Origin: an uncultured Oscillospiraceae bacterium
Lineage (GTDB): Bacteria > Bacillota > Clostridia > Oscillospirales > Oscillospiraceae
Reading direction: 5' to 3'
Assembly: GCA_947626785.1 (NCBI GenBank)
Contig: CANQTO010000020.1
Location: 1-40,044 of the forward strand
DNA: 40,044 bases
Below, one piece after another: positions 1 through 8,564 of the stretch (position 1 is the first letter of the stretch; each line of letters opens with the position of its first letter). Both the position numbers and the translations under genes were made by a program. A model generated the notes under the pieces. The model was not told the origin of the DNA. It made no database searches and saw nothing but the letters and a program-made list of their open reading frames with translations.

Positions 1-39
1 TTTTTGTCTACTTTTTTCCTCGCTATAAGCTCTTCTTTC

Positions 40-58
40 CCACTAGCATAGCTAGTGG
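40..58. repeat. 19-bp palindrome
   Basis: CCACTAGC ATA GCTAGTGG is a perfect 8-bp inverted repeat with a 3-base centre. The CTAGCAAA motif recurs at 71-78. There is no gene around it; it may be the tail of a structure belonging to the gene left of the window. Nothing more can be said. Confidence 0.5.
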
Positions 59-81
59 TTGCCTTTGCTACTAGCAAAACT

Positions 82-114
82 AACAGCCCTGCGGCACAAA
101 ACCGCAGGGCTGTT
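82..114 (-). terminator. intrinsic terminator, possibly bidirectional
   Basis: A perfect 13-bp stem (AACAGCCCTGCGG with CCGCAGGGCTGTT) closes a 7-base loop. Read on the minus strand it is followed by AGTTTTGC, read on the plus strand by TTGG. It lies downstream of the minus-strand kinase-like gene and probably ends that transcript, and perhaps also one entering from the left. Confidence 0.65.
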
Positions 115-200
115 TGGAAAAGATAAAGAAGTACCTAAAGTAACGGCCGGGCCTCTCCTCGCGCAGAGAAAGCTATGGGCGCGGCGCTTTCTGAGCAGCG

Positions 201-1259
201 TCAGTCCATATACTTTTCCGCGAAGCTGCTGTCGGGCAGGACATCCGCCAGACCGGTCTGCACCAGGCGCAGCACATTGGGCAGCTCCGGCTGGGCGGCC
301 CGGAGAGCGCCGGCGAGAGGGGAGCGCCGGCAGAGGGAGGCCCGGACAGAGGTGCCCCGGCCGGGGCGGCTCTCCAGCAGCAGGGTGCCCCCGTGGAGCT
401 GGGCGATGCAGCGGGCCGCCGTCAGCCCCAGGCCGGTGCCCTCCGCTATGGCGGACATGGAAAAGCTGTGCCGGTAGCGGTCAAAGACCCGGTACAGCTC
501 CCCCGGCTCGATGCCGCAGCCGTCGTCGCTGACGGAGAGGATGACGCTCTCCCCGGAGTCGATGAGGGAGACGCGGATATCGGTGCAGCCCTTGGCGTGG
601 AGCAGGCAGTTGGAGAGCAGGTTCAAAAGCAGCTGGCTGACCATGGCCGGGTCCGCCGTGCAGCGGAGCTCCTGGCCCAGTTCCGCCGTAAAACGCTGCT
701 CCGGGCAGAAGAAGGCCACCGTGTCCAGCAGGTTCCGGCAGAGGGCGGAGAGGTCGATCTCCGCCGGGCCCGCCTGCAAAAGCCCCCGGGAGATATCCAG
801 CACCAGGGCGGTGTTGGCCACCAGCCGGTTGAGCCGGTACCAGTTGCGGGTGAGGGCCGCCACGTGGCCCAGCGCTGCCCGGTCCCCGGCCTCCTCCGCC
901 TGCTCCCGGAGCCGGTCCGCGGCGATGCCCATATTCATGAGCGTAGCCCGCAGAAAGCTCAAAAAGGCGTCGTTCAAAAGGGCGGGGGCCTCCTCCGGGC
1001 AGGAGAAAAAGATCAGCTTATCCTCCTCCGTCCGGGCCATGCGCAGGATGTACTGCTGCCCGGCGATGGTCACGCCGGCCACAAAGGAGCCGGCCTGGAC
1101 CCCGGCCACCTCGCTGCCGAAGACGGCCCGGACGCTCTTGCCCAGGCAGTCCGCCCCCAGGATGCCCGCCGCGATGGCGTTGGCGTAGGCGATCCTCCCG
1201 TGCCGCACCAGAACGGCGGCCTCCCCGGTGAGGGCAAGGATCTCAGATGCGTTGTTCAT
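201..1259 (-). CDS. soluble PAS-GHKL sensor kinase-like protein
   Basis: This 352-residue protein has an N-terminal PAS-like segment (about residues 5-90, with LVRHGRIAYANAIAAGILG) and a C-terminal GHKL ATPase domain. The N box is LLNLLSNCLLHAKG, the G1 box is SDDGCGIEPG and the G2 box is EGTGLGLTAARCIAQLHGG. The helical segment between them, where a HisKA domain would sit, shows no H-E/D-x-x-x-P motif: around FLRATLMNMGIAADRL there is no His. No membrane segment is visible, so it should be cytoplasmic. No response regulator gene lies beside it. I start at the ATG at 1259 because GGAGAAAGGG lies just upstream; an in-frame start at 1304 would add 15 residues of poor quality. It may act as an ATPase or switch rather than as a true phospho-donor kinase; that is inference. 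Confidence 0.8.
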   Translation of the reverse strand: MNNASEILALTGEAAVLVRHGRIAYANAIAAGILGADCLGKSVRAVFGSEVAGVQAGSFVAGVTIAGQQYILRMARTEEDKLIFFSCPEEAPALLNDAFLSFLRATLMNMGIAADRLREQAEEAGDRAALGHVAALTRNWYRLNRLVANTALVLDISRGLLQAGPAEIDLSALCRNLLDTVAFFCPEQRFTAELGQELRCTADPAMVSQLLLNLLSNCLLHAKGCTDIRVSLIDSGESVILSVSDDGCGIEPGELYRVFDRYRHSFSMSAIAEGTGLGLTAARCIAQLHGGTLLLESRPGRGTSVRASLCRRSPLAGALRAAQPELPNVLRLVQTGLADVLPDSSFAEKYMD

Positions 1260-1440
1260 AGGCGTTTCCCTTTCTCCGCAGCAAGGCGGACGACAACGGA
1301 CCATGCGTCCGGGCCGCCGGACGCCCCTACATCAAGAATTTTAACAGCAATCGACAAAATACACAAGAGTATCCGGAAAAAAAGCAAAAAATGAGCGAAA
1401 ATTTCGGCACTATTTTGCGAAGAATATAGGCTGTAAGAAC

Positions 1441-1470
1441 TTGATTTTTAGTGATATTATATGTTAAAAT
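1441..1470 (+). promoter_or_regulatory. sigma-A-type promoter for gap
   Basis: TTGATT (1441-1446) and TAAAAT (1465-1470) are separated by 18 bases, about 107 bases upstream of the GAPDH start, in an AT-rich stretch. The region 1260-1577 holds no other gene. Confidence 0.5.
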
Positions 1471-1481
1471 TCAGACGTTAA

Positions 1482-2603
<1,122 letters not shown>

Positions 2604-2616
2604 TTTCCCGCTGCCC

Positions 2617-2650
2617 AAACCCCGGAAGGCAAAAGCCTTCCGGGGTTTTT
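2617..2650 (+). terminator. intrinsic terminator of gap
   Basis: A 14-bp perfect stem (AAACCCCGGAAGGC with GCCTTCCGGGGTTT) closes an AAAA loop and runs into TTTTT, 14 bases after the gap stop codon. Confidence 0.93.
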
Positions 2651-2652
2651 CC

Positions 2653-2680
2653 TTGACAAAAGCCTTGCTTCATGTTAAAT
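2653..2680 (+). promoter_or_regulatory. promoter for the FAD-dependent dehydrogenase
   Basis: A perfect TTGACA (2653-2658) begins right after the gap terminator. A TTAAAT (2675-2680) follows after 16 bases and is preceded by TG. The leader of about 100 bases before the gene shows no clear riboswitch. Confidence 0.55.
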
Positions 2681-2786
2681 TTAATCAAGGATACTATGCG
2701 CCGCCTGAGAGGCTGCCGGTTCCCGCGGGACGGTAGCGTTCATGCCGGCGTTTGTTTTTTGTGTTTTTTTGGAAATGGAGAGTACG

Positions 2787-4160
2787 ATGGATTACGATGT
2801 CATTATTGTGGGCGCGGGTCCCGGCGGCATTTTCACCGCCTATGAGCTGACCAAGGAAGACCGGGGGCTGAAGGTGGCGCTGTTCGAGCTGGGCAAGCCT
2901 CTGGACCGGCGCAAATGCCCCATCGACGGGAAGAAGATTAAGGCCTGCGTCAAGTGCCCCACCTGCGCCATCATGAGCGGCTTCGGCGGCGCGGGGGCCT
3001 TTTCCGACGGAAAGTACAACATCACCAACCAGTTCGGCGGCACCCTGTACGAGTATATCGGCAAGGAGAAGGCCATCGAGCTGATGCGCTATGTGGACGC
3101 CATCAACCTGAGCCACGGCGGCGAGGGCACCAAGCTCTACTCCACCGCCAACACCCGCATCAAGCGCATGTGCCTGGAGAACGGCCTGCATCTGTTGGAC
3201 GCCCAGGTGCGGCATTTGGGCACAGATATAAACTATGTGGTGCTGGGTCAGCTGTATGCGGAGCTGGAGGGGAAGCTGGACTTTTTCTTTGAGACCGCCG
3301 TCTCCGGCGTGCGCCGCGTCGAGGGCGGTTACGAGGTGCAGACGGGGGAGCGGAGCTACAGCTGCCGCCGCTGCGTCATCTCCGTGGGCCGCAGCGGCAG
3401 CAAGTGGATGGAGAGCGTCTGCCGCAGCCTGGACATCCCTACCCGCTCCAACCGGGTGGACATCGGTGTGCGGGTGGAGCTGCCGGCGGAGATCTTCGCC
3501 CACCTGACCGACGAGCTGTACGAGAGCAAGATCGTCTACCGGACGGAGAAGTTCGAGGACATGGTCCGCACCTTCTGTATGAACCCCCACGGGGTGGTGG
3601 TCAACGAGAACACCAACGGCATCGTCACCGTCAACGGACACAGCTACGAGGACCCGGCCAAGCACACGGAGAACACCAACTTCGCCCTGCTGGTCAGCAA
3701 GCACTTCTCCGAGCCCTTCAAGGACTCCAACGGCTACGGCGAGAGCATCGCCCGGCTCAGCAACATGCTGGGCGGCGGCGTCATCGTCCAGCGCTTCGGG
3801 GACCTGGTCCGGGGCCGGCGCAGCACGGTGGCCCGGATCACGGAGAACTTTGTCACGCCCACCCTGGCCGCCACGCCGGGGGACCTGAGCCTGGTGATCC
3901 CCAAGCGCATCCTGGACGGCATCATCGAGATGATCTACGCCCTGGACAAGATCGCCCCGGGCACCGCCAACGACGACACCCTGCTCTACGGCGTGGAGGT
4001 GAAGTTCTACAACATGGAGGTGGAGATCGACCGGAACCTGGAGACCGCCAGCGAGGGCCTCTACGTGATCGGGGACTGCTCCGGCGTGACCCACTCTCTG
4101 TCCCACGCCTCCGCCAGCGGCGTCCACGTGGCCCGGCATATTCTGGAGATGGAAGAATAA
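2787..4160 (+). CDS. FAD-dependent dehydrogenase, COG2509 type
   Basis: The 457-residue protein opens with a dinucleotide-binding motif (YDVIIVGAGPGGIFTAYEL) and ends with the second FAD contact of this fold (GLYVIGDCSGVTHSLSHA). Between them a Cys-rich patch near residues 43-60 (RRKCPIDGKKIKACVKCPTC) precedes SGFGGAGAFSDGKYN. This arrangement matches the uncharacterized FAD-dependent dehydrogenases of COG2509; the substrate is unknown. The Cys residues could bind a metal or act in redox chemistry; that is inference. I start at the ATG at 2787 (GGAG eight bases upstream, and the Rossmann motif begins at once); in-frame ATGs at 2742 and 2775 are less likely. It is a single-gene unit between two terminators. 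Confidence 0.85.
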   Translation: MDYDVIIVGAGPGGIFTAYELTKEDRGLKVALFELGKPLDRRKCPIDGKKIKACVKCPTCAIMSGFGGAGAFSDGKYNITNQFGGTLYEYIGKEKAIELMRYVDAINLSHGGEGTKLYSTANTRIKRMCLENGLHLLDAQVRHLGTDINYVVLGQLYAELEGKLDFFFETAVSGVRRVEGGYEVQTGERSYSCRRCVISVGRSGSKWMESVCRSLDIPTRSNRVDIGVRVELPAEIFAHLTDELYESKIVYRTEKFEDMVRTFCMNPHGVVVNENTNGIVTVNGHSYEDPAKHTENTNFALLVSKHFSEPFKDSNGYGESIARLSNMLGGGVIVQRFGDLVRGRRSTVARITENFVTPTLAATPGDLSLVIPKRILDGIIEMIYALDKIAPGTANDDTLLYGVEVKFYNMEVEIDRNLETASEGLYVIGDCSGVTHSLSHASASGVHVARHILEMEE

Positions 4161-4176
4161 GTTTACATAAAATTTT

Positions 4177-4207
4177 CAAGGGAACGGGTCCGTTCCCTTG
4201 ATTTTTT
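4177..4207 (+). terminator. intrinsic terminator
   Basis: The 10-bp stem CAAGGGAACG / CGTTCCCTTG with loop GGTC is followed by ATTTTTT, 17 bases after the dehydrogenase stop codon. Confidence 0.9.
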
Positions 4208-4226
4208 ACACTTTTGCGAGTATAGT
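4198..4226 (+). promoter_or_regulatory. promoter for the flippase gene
   Basis: TTGATT (4198-4203) and TATAGT (4221-4226) are 17 bases apart. The -35 box overlaps the end of the preceding terminator stem and tail. Confidence 0.55.
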
Positions 4227-4267
4227 ATAAAAAGCCGATTTAGGTAATTGCGGCCCGGAGGCGGACT

Positions 4268-5875
4268 ATGGCGGAGAAAAAAGGACAGAATTATCTGCAC
4301 GGCGCGGCCATTTTGGGGGCCGGCGTCGTGATCATGAAGATCCTGGGCTTTATCTATAAGGTACCCATCGCCAACATCATCGGGGACGACGGCTACTCTC
4401 TGTTCCTGGTGACCTACAATGTCTATAATGTGTTCCTGACCCTGTCCACGGCGGGCCTGCCTATCGCGCTGTCCCGGATGATTTCCCAGGCCAACGCCGA
4501 GGGCCGCCCGGCCCAGGCCAAGCGCACCTTCCAGGTGGCCTGGTGGACCTTCCTGGTCATCGGCCTGGCGTGCACGCTGGTGATGTTCTTCTTCAACAGC
4601 TTCCTGGCGGACAGCATCATGCACAACCCGCCGGCGGCGCTGAGCATCCGGGCCATGGCCCCGGCGGTGCTGCTGGTGTGCATGGTCTCCGCCTACCGGG
4701 GCTACTGCCAGGGCTACGGCAACATGATCCCCACCACCGTGGGCCAGGTGCTGGAGGTGCTGGTCAAGGTCGTGGTGGGTCTGGCGCTGGCCGGGCTGGT
4801 CATGAGCATGGACCTGGGCAAGGAGGTGGGCTCCGCCGCCGCCATCTTCGGCGTGTCGGTGGGCTCTCTGGCGGCGCTGGCCTATATGTGGTACTACAAG
4901 CGGACCATCGACCGGGAGGAGCCCCCCGCCTATACCGACCGGCCGGACAGCCACAAGCGGATCTTCCGCCGCTTCATGCGCATCGGCATCCCTATCGCCC
5001 TGGGCTCCAGCGTGCTGGCCATCCTGAACCTGGTGGACTCCAGCCTCTGCATGGACCGGCTCCAGTCCGCCGCCGGCTTCTCGCTGCATGAGGCCCAGGT
5101 CCTCTTCGGGGCCTACGGCAAGGCCCAGACCCTGTTCAACCTGCCCGCGGCGGTCATCACCCCGCTGACCATCTCCATCGTCCCCGCCATCACCGCGGCC
5201 ATCGCCCGGGGGGACGACGACGGGGCCACCCGGATCTCCGAGGACTCCATGCGGATCGCGGCGGTTTTGAGCCTGCCCATGGGGGTGGGCCTGGCGGTGA
5301 TGGCAAAGCCCATCATCGGGGGCCTCTTCCGGGTCACCCATGAGTCCGGCCCGGCCCTGCTGGCCATTTTGGGCGTGGCCTCCTTCTTCGTGTGCCTGGT
5401 GCTGATGGAGAACGCCATCCTCCAGGCCAGCGGCAAGGAGATGCTGCCCATGTACTCCATGATCGCGGGGGGCCTCGTGAAGATCGCCGTCAACTGGTTC
5501 CTGGTGGCCGATCCCCGGATCAACATCTACGGCGCGCCGATCGGCACCCTGGTGAGTTACCTGGTGATGTTCGTGATGAACTTCATCTTCATGTGCGTGG
5601 TGCTGGATAAGAACCCCCGGCTCCGGGTCATCGTGCTGCGGCCCCTGCTGTGCAGCCTGCTGATGGGCGCCTGCGCCTGGGCGGTCTACGGGATCGCGGC
5701 CCACTTTATAGGGGACGCGGGCCGGATCCAGATGCTCGCCTGTCTGGCGGCGGCCATCCTGGCGGCGGTGGCGGTGTATCTGGTGTCGGCTATCGTTCTG
5801 CGGACCGTCACACAGGAGGATATGCGCCTGATCCCCGGCGGGATCCGCCTGGCCCGGCGGCTGCACATGCGTTGA
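4268..5875 (+). CDS. SpoVB/MurJ-like polysaccharide flippase
   Basis: The 535-residue polytopic membrane protein has roughly 14 hydrophobic segments and the N-terminal signature of SpoVB-type exporters of the MOP superfamily (ILGFIYKVPIANIIGDDGYS, then STAGLPIALSRMIS). Such proteins flip lipid-linked saccharides, such as peptidoglycan or spore cortex precursors, across the cytoplasmic membrane. The substrate cannot be read from the sequence. The start is ATG after CCCGGAGGCGGACT. The gene stands alone; the next gene (HU) has its own leader. The name spoVB is withheld because clostridia carry several paralogues. Confidence 0.85.
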   Translation: MAEKKGQNYLHGAAILGAGVVIMKILGFIYKVPIANIIGDDGYSLFLVTYNVYNVFLTLSTAGLPIALSRMISQANAEGRPAQAKRTFQVAWWTFLVIGLACTLVMFFFNSFLADSIMHNPPAALSIRAMAPAVLLVCMVSAYRGYCQGYGNMIPTTVGQVLEVLVKVVVGLALAGLVMSMDLGKEVGSAAAIFGVSVGSLAALAYMWYYKRTIDREEPPAYTDRPDSHKRIFRRFMRIGIPIALGSSVLAILNLVDSSLCMDRLQSAAGFSLHEAQVLFGAYGKAQTLFNLPAAVITPLTISIVPAITAAIARGDDDGATRISEDSMRIAAVLSLPMGVGLAVMAKPIIGGLFRVTHESGPALLAILGVASFFVCLVLMENAILQASGKEMLPMYSMIAGGLVKIAVNWFLVADPRINIYGAPIGTLVSYLVMFVMNFIFMCVVLDKNPRLRVIVLRPLLCSLLMGACAWAVYGIAAHFIGDAGRIQMLACLAAAILAAVAVYLVSAIVLRTVTQEDMRLIPGGIRLARRLHMR

Positions 5876-6052
5876 GCGGAAAAAACCCGCGTTTTGGGGA
5901 AATAGGGCTTGATTAATGGACGAAAATGTGGTAAATTTACAGGGCTGTGCACTGACGCGGAGCGTCCGTGCAGAAAATGAGTATTCTGCCGGAATTTGGG
6001 GCAGACTCATATCATACCCGGCAATTTGCCGCATCGATTAGGAGGAACTCGC

Positions 6053-6328
6053 ATGAATAAAGCAGAACTGGTAGCCGCAGTCGCGGAGAAGGCCGGCCTG
6101 TCCAAGAAGGACAGCGAGAAGGCCGTCAACGCCGCTCTGGACAGCATCGTGGAAGCTCTGGCCGCTGGGGACAAGGTCCAGCTGGTGGGCTTCGGCACCT
6201 TCGAAGTCAAGGAGCGCAGCGCCCGCGTGGGCCGCAACCCCCAGACCAAGGAGCCGATCCAGATCCCCGCTTCCCGCGCCGCTACCTTCACGGCCCGCAA
6301 GGCTCTGAAGGATGCCGTTGCCAAGTAA
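6053..6328 (+). CDS. hup: DNA-binding protein HU
   Basis: The 91-residue product is a full-length HU: an N-terminal helical pair (MNKAELVAAVAEKAGLSKKD), the central GFGTFEVKERSARVGRNP arm motif, and the DNA-contacting tip with P-ASRAATFTARKALKDAV at the C-terminus. HU is a dimeric nucleoid protein that bends DNA. The start is ATG at 6053 with AGGAGG nine bases upstream; the longer in-frame ORF from 5996 is not needed. A strong terminator follows, and the S4-domain gene after it matches the hup-rqcP order usual in Firmicutes. Confidence 0.96.
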   Translation: MNKAELVAAVAEKAGLSKKDSEKAVNAALDSIVEALAAGDKVQLVGFGTFEVKERSARVGRNPQTKEPIQIPASRAATFTARKALKDAVAK

Positions 6329-6342
6329 GAGCTGCATGTGAT

Positions 6343-6380
6343 AAAATACCCGTGTGTAAATAAACACACGGGTATTTTAT
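6343..6380 (+). terminator. intrinsic terminator of hup
   Basis: A 15-bp perfect stem (AAAATACCCGTGTGT with ACACACGGGTATTTT) with a six-base loop. It may be a partial terminator that allows some read-through into rqcP, which starts about 30 bases later. Confidence 0.88.
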
Positions 6381-6406
6381 ATTGTTGACGGGACAGGAGG
6401 AGCGCT

Positions 6407-6652
6407 ATGCGTCTGGACAAATATCTGAAGGTCTCCCGGCTCATCAAGCGCCGGACGGTGGCCAACGAGGCCTGCGACGGCGAGCGGGTCAGCGTCAACG
6501 GCCGGCAGGTGAAGGCCAGCTACCAGGTGAAGGTGGGGGACGTGATCGAGATCGCCTTTGGGCAGAGGACCCTGAAGGTGGAGGTGACCCAGGTCAGCGA
6601 GACAGCCAACAAGGCCGCCGCCCCGGCCATGTATAAGGAATTGGAGATATAG
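6407..6652 (+). CDS. rqcP: S4-domain RNA-binding protein RqcP
   Basis: The 81-residue protein is one S4 RNA-binding domain: MRLDKYLKVSRLIKRRTVANEAC, then GERVSVNGRQVKASYQVKVGD. The length and motif match RqcP (YabO) of B. subtilis, which works with RqcH on obstructed 50S subunits in ribosome-associated quality control. AGGAGGAGCGCT precedes the ATG. The usual downstream sporulation genes yabP/yabQ are absent; a structured intergenic region follows instead. The related Hsp15 of proteobacteria is the main alternative name. Confidence 0.88.
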   Translation: MRLDKYLKVSRLIKRRTVANEACDGERVSVNGRQVKASYQVKVGDVIEIAFGQRTLKVEVTQVSETANKAAAPAMYKELEI

Positions 6653-7010
6653 CATCAAATGCCATCCCGCTTTGTAGTGGACCATAAGGGTGCGCAGTTC
6701 GCTGACCACCCGGCGAGCCTTGTCGGTCTTGTGCGCGCATCCGGAAGTGTGACTTCTGCCAGTGTCTGCACCGGGGTATACCGGAAGGAAAGACTAAGGG
6801 CGACCTAAGAAGAGGTCTGTGGTGTCCTCTTCCCTGGAGGGGCCCCGGGGAGACTTCCCCGGGCGTCTTTCTCTTCGGTTCACTTCTCTTGCGACGGGGC
6901 AAGAGAAGTGAACATCTCACCAAGAGACCAAGCTATATTCCCGCTGGTGACCAAAGGAGACGGGCAGAGGAAAATGTCATTCAACAGGATCACAAAGCTC
7001 ATTAAAAAAT
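6653..7010. other. gene-free stretch with several hairpins
   Basis: No credible coding frame is visible. The region contains a hairpin GGGTG-CG-CAG-TTCG-CTG-AC-CACCC near 6689-6712, GAAGT/ACTTC near 6752-6764, GAAGAGG/CCTCTTC (6809-6832), CCCGGGGA/TCCCCGGG (6844-6863) and a 15-bp stem at 6878-6913. It could be a structured RNA or the decayed 3' region of rqcP. It matches none of the common housekeeping RNAs that I could test by eye (6S, SRP, RNase P, tmRNA). Confidence 0.4.
6878..6913. repeat. 15-bp perfect hairpin
   Basis: GTTCACTTCTCTTGC and GCAAGAGAAGTGAAC flank GACGGG. It has no T-run of terminator type. It looks like a dispersed REP-like palindrome, which would show as many copies across the genome; that is inference. 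Confidence 0.6.
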
Positions 7011-7012
7011 AT

Positions 7013-7038
7013 AACGGCCGCCCGGGAGGGCGGCCGTT
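7013..7038 (-). terminator. terminator of the fructoside operon
   Basis: The 11-bp stem AACGGCCGCCC / GGGCGGCCGTT has a four-base loop. On the minus strand it is followed by ATATTTTTTAA. It lies just past the stop of the YcxB-like gene, the last gene of the operon. Confidence 0.9.
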
Positions 7039-7045
7039 GTCGGTT

Positions 7046-7579
7046 TTAATCTATACTTTCTGGTAGGGCGGGCTCTTTTCCCGCGTCGATCAGCTGCCGG
7101 ACAAGGGCCTCGTCGCCCTTGGTAAAGGACTCCGGACGGAGCAGCACGCCGCCCTTCTCGTCGGTGAACAGGATCAGCAGCCGCTTGGTGCGCCGGATCT
7201 GTACGATCTGCTCATAGGAAAGCACCGCGTGGACCCCGGGGCCCTCGATCTCCAGATGGTCCTCATAGAAGCGGGTGGTCCGCTCCGGCTCAGCACCGGC
7301 CTTCTTCACCAGGGCCTTGTAGGCCGTCTTGGCGCTGCTGCGGGGGAAGAGGACAAAGAGCCAGAGGGCCATAAAGCCCAGGATCAGCAGCTCCATCGCA
7401 ACAGAGAAGGGACCCATCCCCAGCAGCACAGAGCCGCCTATCAGAACGGCCAGAAGGATCAGCAGCACCAGGCCCCACTTCTTGGCGGCCGGGCCGTAGC
7501 TGTCCCGGGACAGGGCCAGCCGCCCCTCTACGAACTCGGCCTTCGTGATGACGAAGCGGTTTTCAGCCAGAACTTCCAT
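7046..7579 (-). CDS. YcxB-like membrane protein
   Basis: The 177-residue protein has two adjacent membrane segments (about residues 36-54 and 57-76, GLVLLILLAVLIGGSVLLG then VAMELLILGFMALWLFVLF). A soluble C-terminal half follows, with YEDHLEIEGPGVHAVLSYEQIVQI and FTDEKGGVLLRPESF, the pattern of YcxB-like proteins. Their function is unknown; the C-terminal part resembles a PH-like fold. It starts 10 bases after the fructokinase stop, with GAGGAAGCGGCT before the ATG, so it is the last gene of that operon. A role in sugar use is not implied by its sequence. Confidence 0.75.
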   Translation of the reverse strand: MEVLAENRFVITKAEFVEGRLALSRDSYGPAAKKWGLVLLILLAVLIGGSVLLGMGPFSVAMELLILGFMALWLFVLFPRSSAKTAYKALVKKAGAEPERTTRFYEDHLEIEGPGVHAVLSYEQIVQIRRTKRLLILFTDEKGGVLLRPESFTKGDEALVRQLIDAGKEPALPESID

Positions 7580-7589
7580 AGCCGCTTCC

Positions 7590-8564
7590 TCAGTCCGCCT
7601 GGGTCCGGCAGAGCTCCTCCACCTGCTCCCGCTCGGGCATGGAGCGGATGGCGCCTTTCCGGGTGGTGACCAGGTAGGCCGCGGCGTTGGCGAAGCGGAG
7701 CATGTCCCCGATCTGCTGTTCCGTCAGACCCTCGATGCCGTTTTCCAGCACGTAGTTGAGCACGCAGGCGCAGAAGGTGTCCCCCGCACCGGTGGTCTCG
7801 ATGGTCCCGCCCAGGGTGAAGCCGGGGACGTGTACGCTCAGGTCCTGATAGAAGCCGTAGCTGCCGCCGGGGCCCGCCGTCACGTTGAAGACCTTGATCT
7901 GGGGGTACTTCGCCCGCAGGATCGCCGCGCCCTTATAGAAGTCGGTCTCGCCGGTCATGAACTCCAGCTCGTTGTCGGCGATCTTGAGGATATCGCACTG
8001 GCTCAGGCCCCACTCGATCTGCACCTTGGCCTCCTCCAGGCTGGCCCAGAGGGGCGGGCGGAGGTTGGGGTCGAAGGAGATCAGCGCGCCGCCGGCCTTG
8101 GCGCAGGCCACGGCCTTTTTGGTGGCCCGGCGGACGCCCTCATGGGTCATGGACAGGGTGCCGAAGTGGAAGATGCGGGCCTCTCCGATGGCGTCCAGAG
8201 GCAGCTCCTCCTCTGTCAGGAGCATGTCGGCCCCCGGATCCCGGTAAAAGGAGAAGTCCCGGTCCCCGTTGGGGAAGGTCTCCACAAAGGCCAGCGTGGT
8301 GTGGGCCGCCTTGTCCAGCAGCAGATAGTCCGTGCAGATGCCGGCCTCCTCCACCACGCTCCGCAGGCGGCGGCCGAACAGATCGTCGCCCACCTTGCCC
8401 ACGAAGGCGCAGCGCTTGCCCAGCTTGCGGAGCATGGCCAGCACGTTGCAGGGGGCCCCGCCGGGGTTTGCCTCCAGCAGGGGGTTGCCCTGCTCGCTTG
8501 TGCCGTTTTGGGTAAAGTCTATGAGCAGCTCGCCCAGCGCCAGAACATCCTGTTTATCAGCCAT
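7590..8564 (-). CDS. scrK: fructokinase (PfkB family)
   Basis: The 324-residue ribokinase-family enzyme should phosphorylate fructose with ATP to fructose-6-phosphate. N-terminal substrate motif: NPGGAPCNVLAMLRKLG followed by FVGKVGDDLFG. C-terminal PfkB signature: TTGAGDTFCACVLNYVLENG, with the Asp as catalytic base. TTRKGAIRSMP near the end is typical of bacterial fructokinases. The start is ATG at 8564 with GAGGAGG upstream; it overlaps the end of the GH32 gene by 8 bases (ATGGCTGA), which suggests coupled translation. Together the pair splits imported fructosides and feeds fructose to glycolysis. Confidence 0.92.
   Translation of the reverse strand: MADKQDVLALGELLIDFTQNGTSEQGNPLLEANPGGAPCNVLAMLRKLGKRCAFVGKVGDDLFGRRLRSVVEEAGICTDYLLLDKAAHTTLAFVETFPNGDRDFSFYRDPGADMLLTEEELPLDAIGEARIFHFGTLSMTHEGVRRATKKAVACAKAGGALISFDPNLRPPLWASLEEAKVQIEWGLSQCDILKIADNELEFMTGETDFYKGAAILRAKYPQIKVFNVTAGPGGSYGFYQDLSVHVPGFTLGGTIETTGAGDTFCACVLNYVLENGIEGLTEQQIGDMLRFANAAAYLVTTRKGAIRSMPEREQVEELCRTQAD

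Noticed and set aside
4163-6034. Long minus-strand frames opposite the GC-rich genes (also 1575-2618, 2694-4139, 10004-12244, 18740-20491)
   Set aside because: They mirror strongly supported genes in GC-rich DNA, have low-complexity His/Gly/Val/Gln-rich or Arg-rich translations and no ribosome sites.
6653-7010. 6S RNA, SRP RNA or RNase P RNA
   Set aside because: CCGGAAGGAAAGAC recalls SRP and RNase P core words, but the required partner motifs and closing helices are not there.
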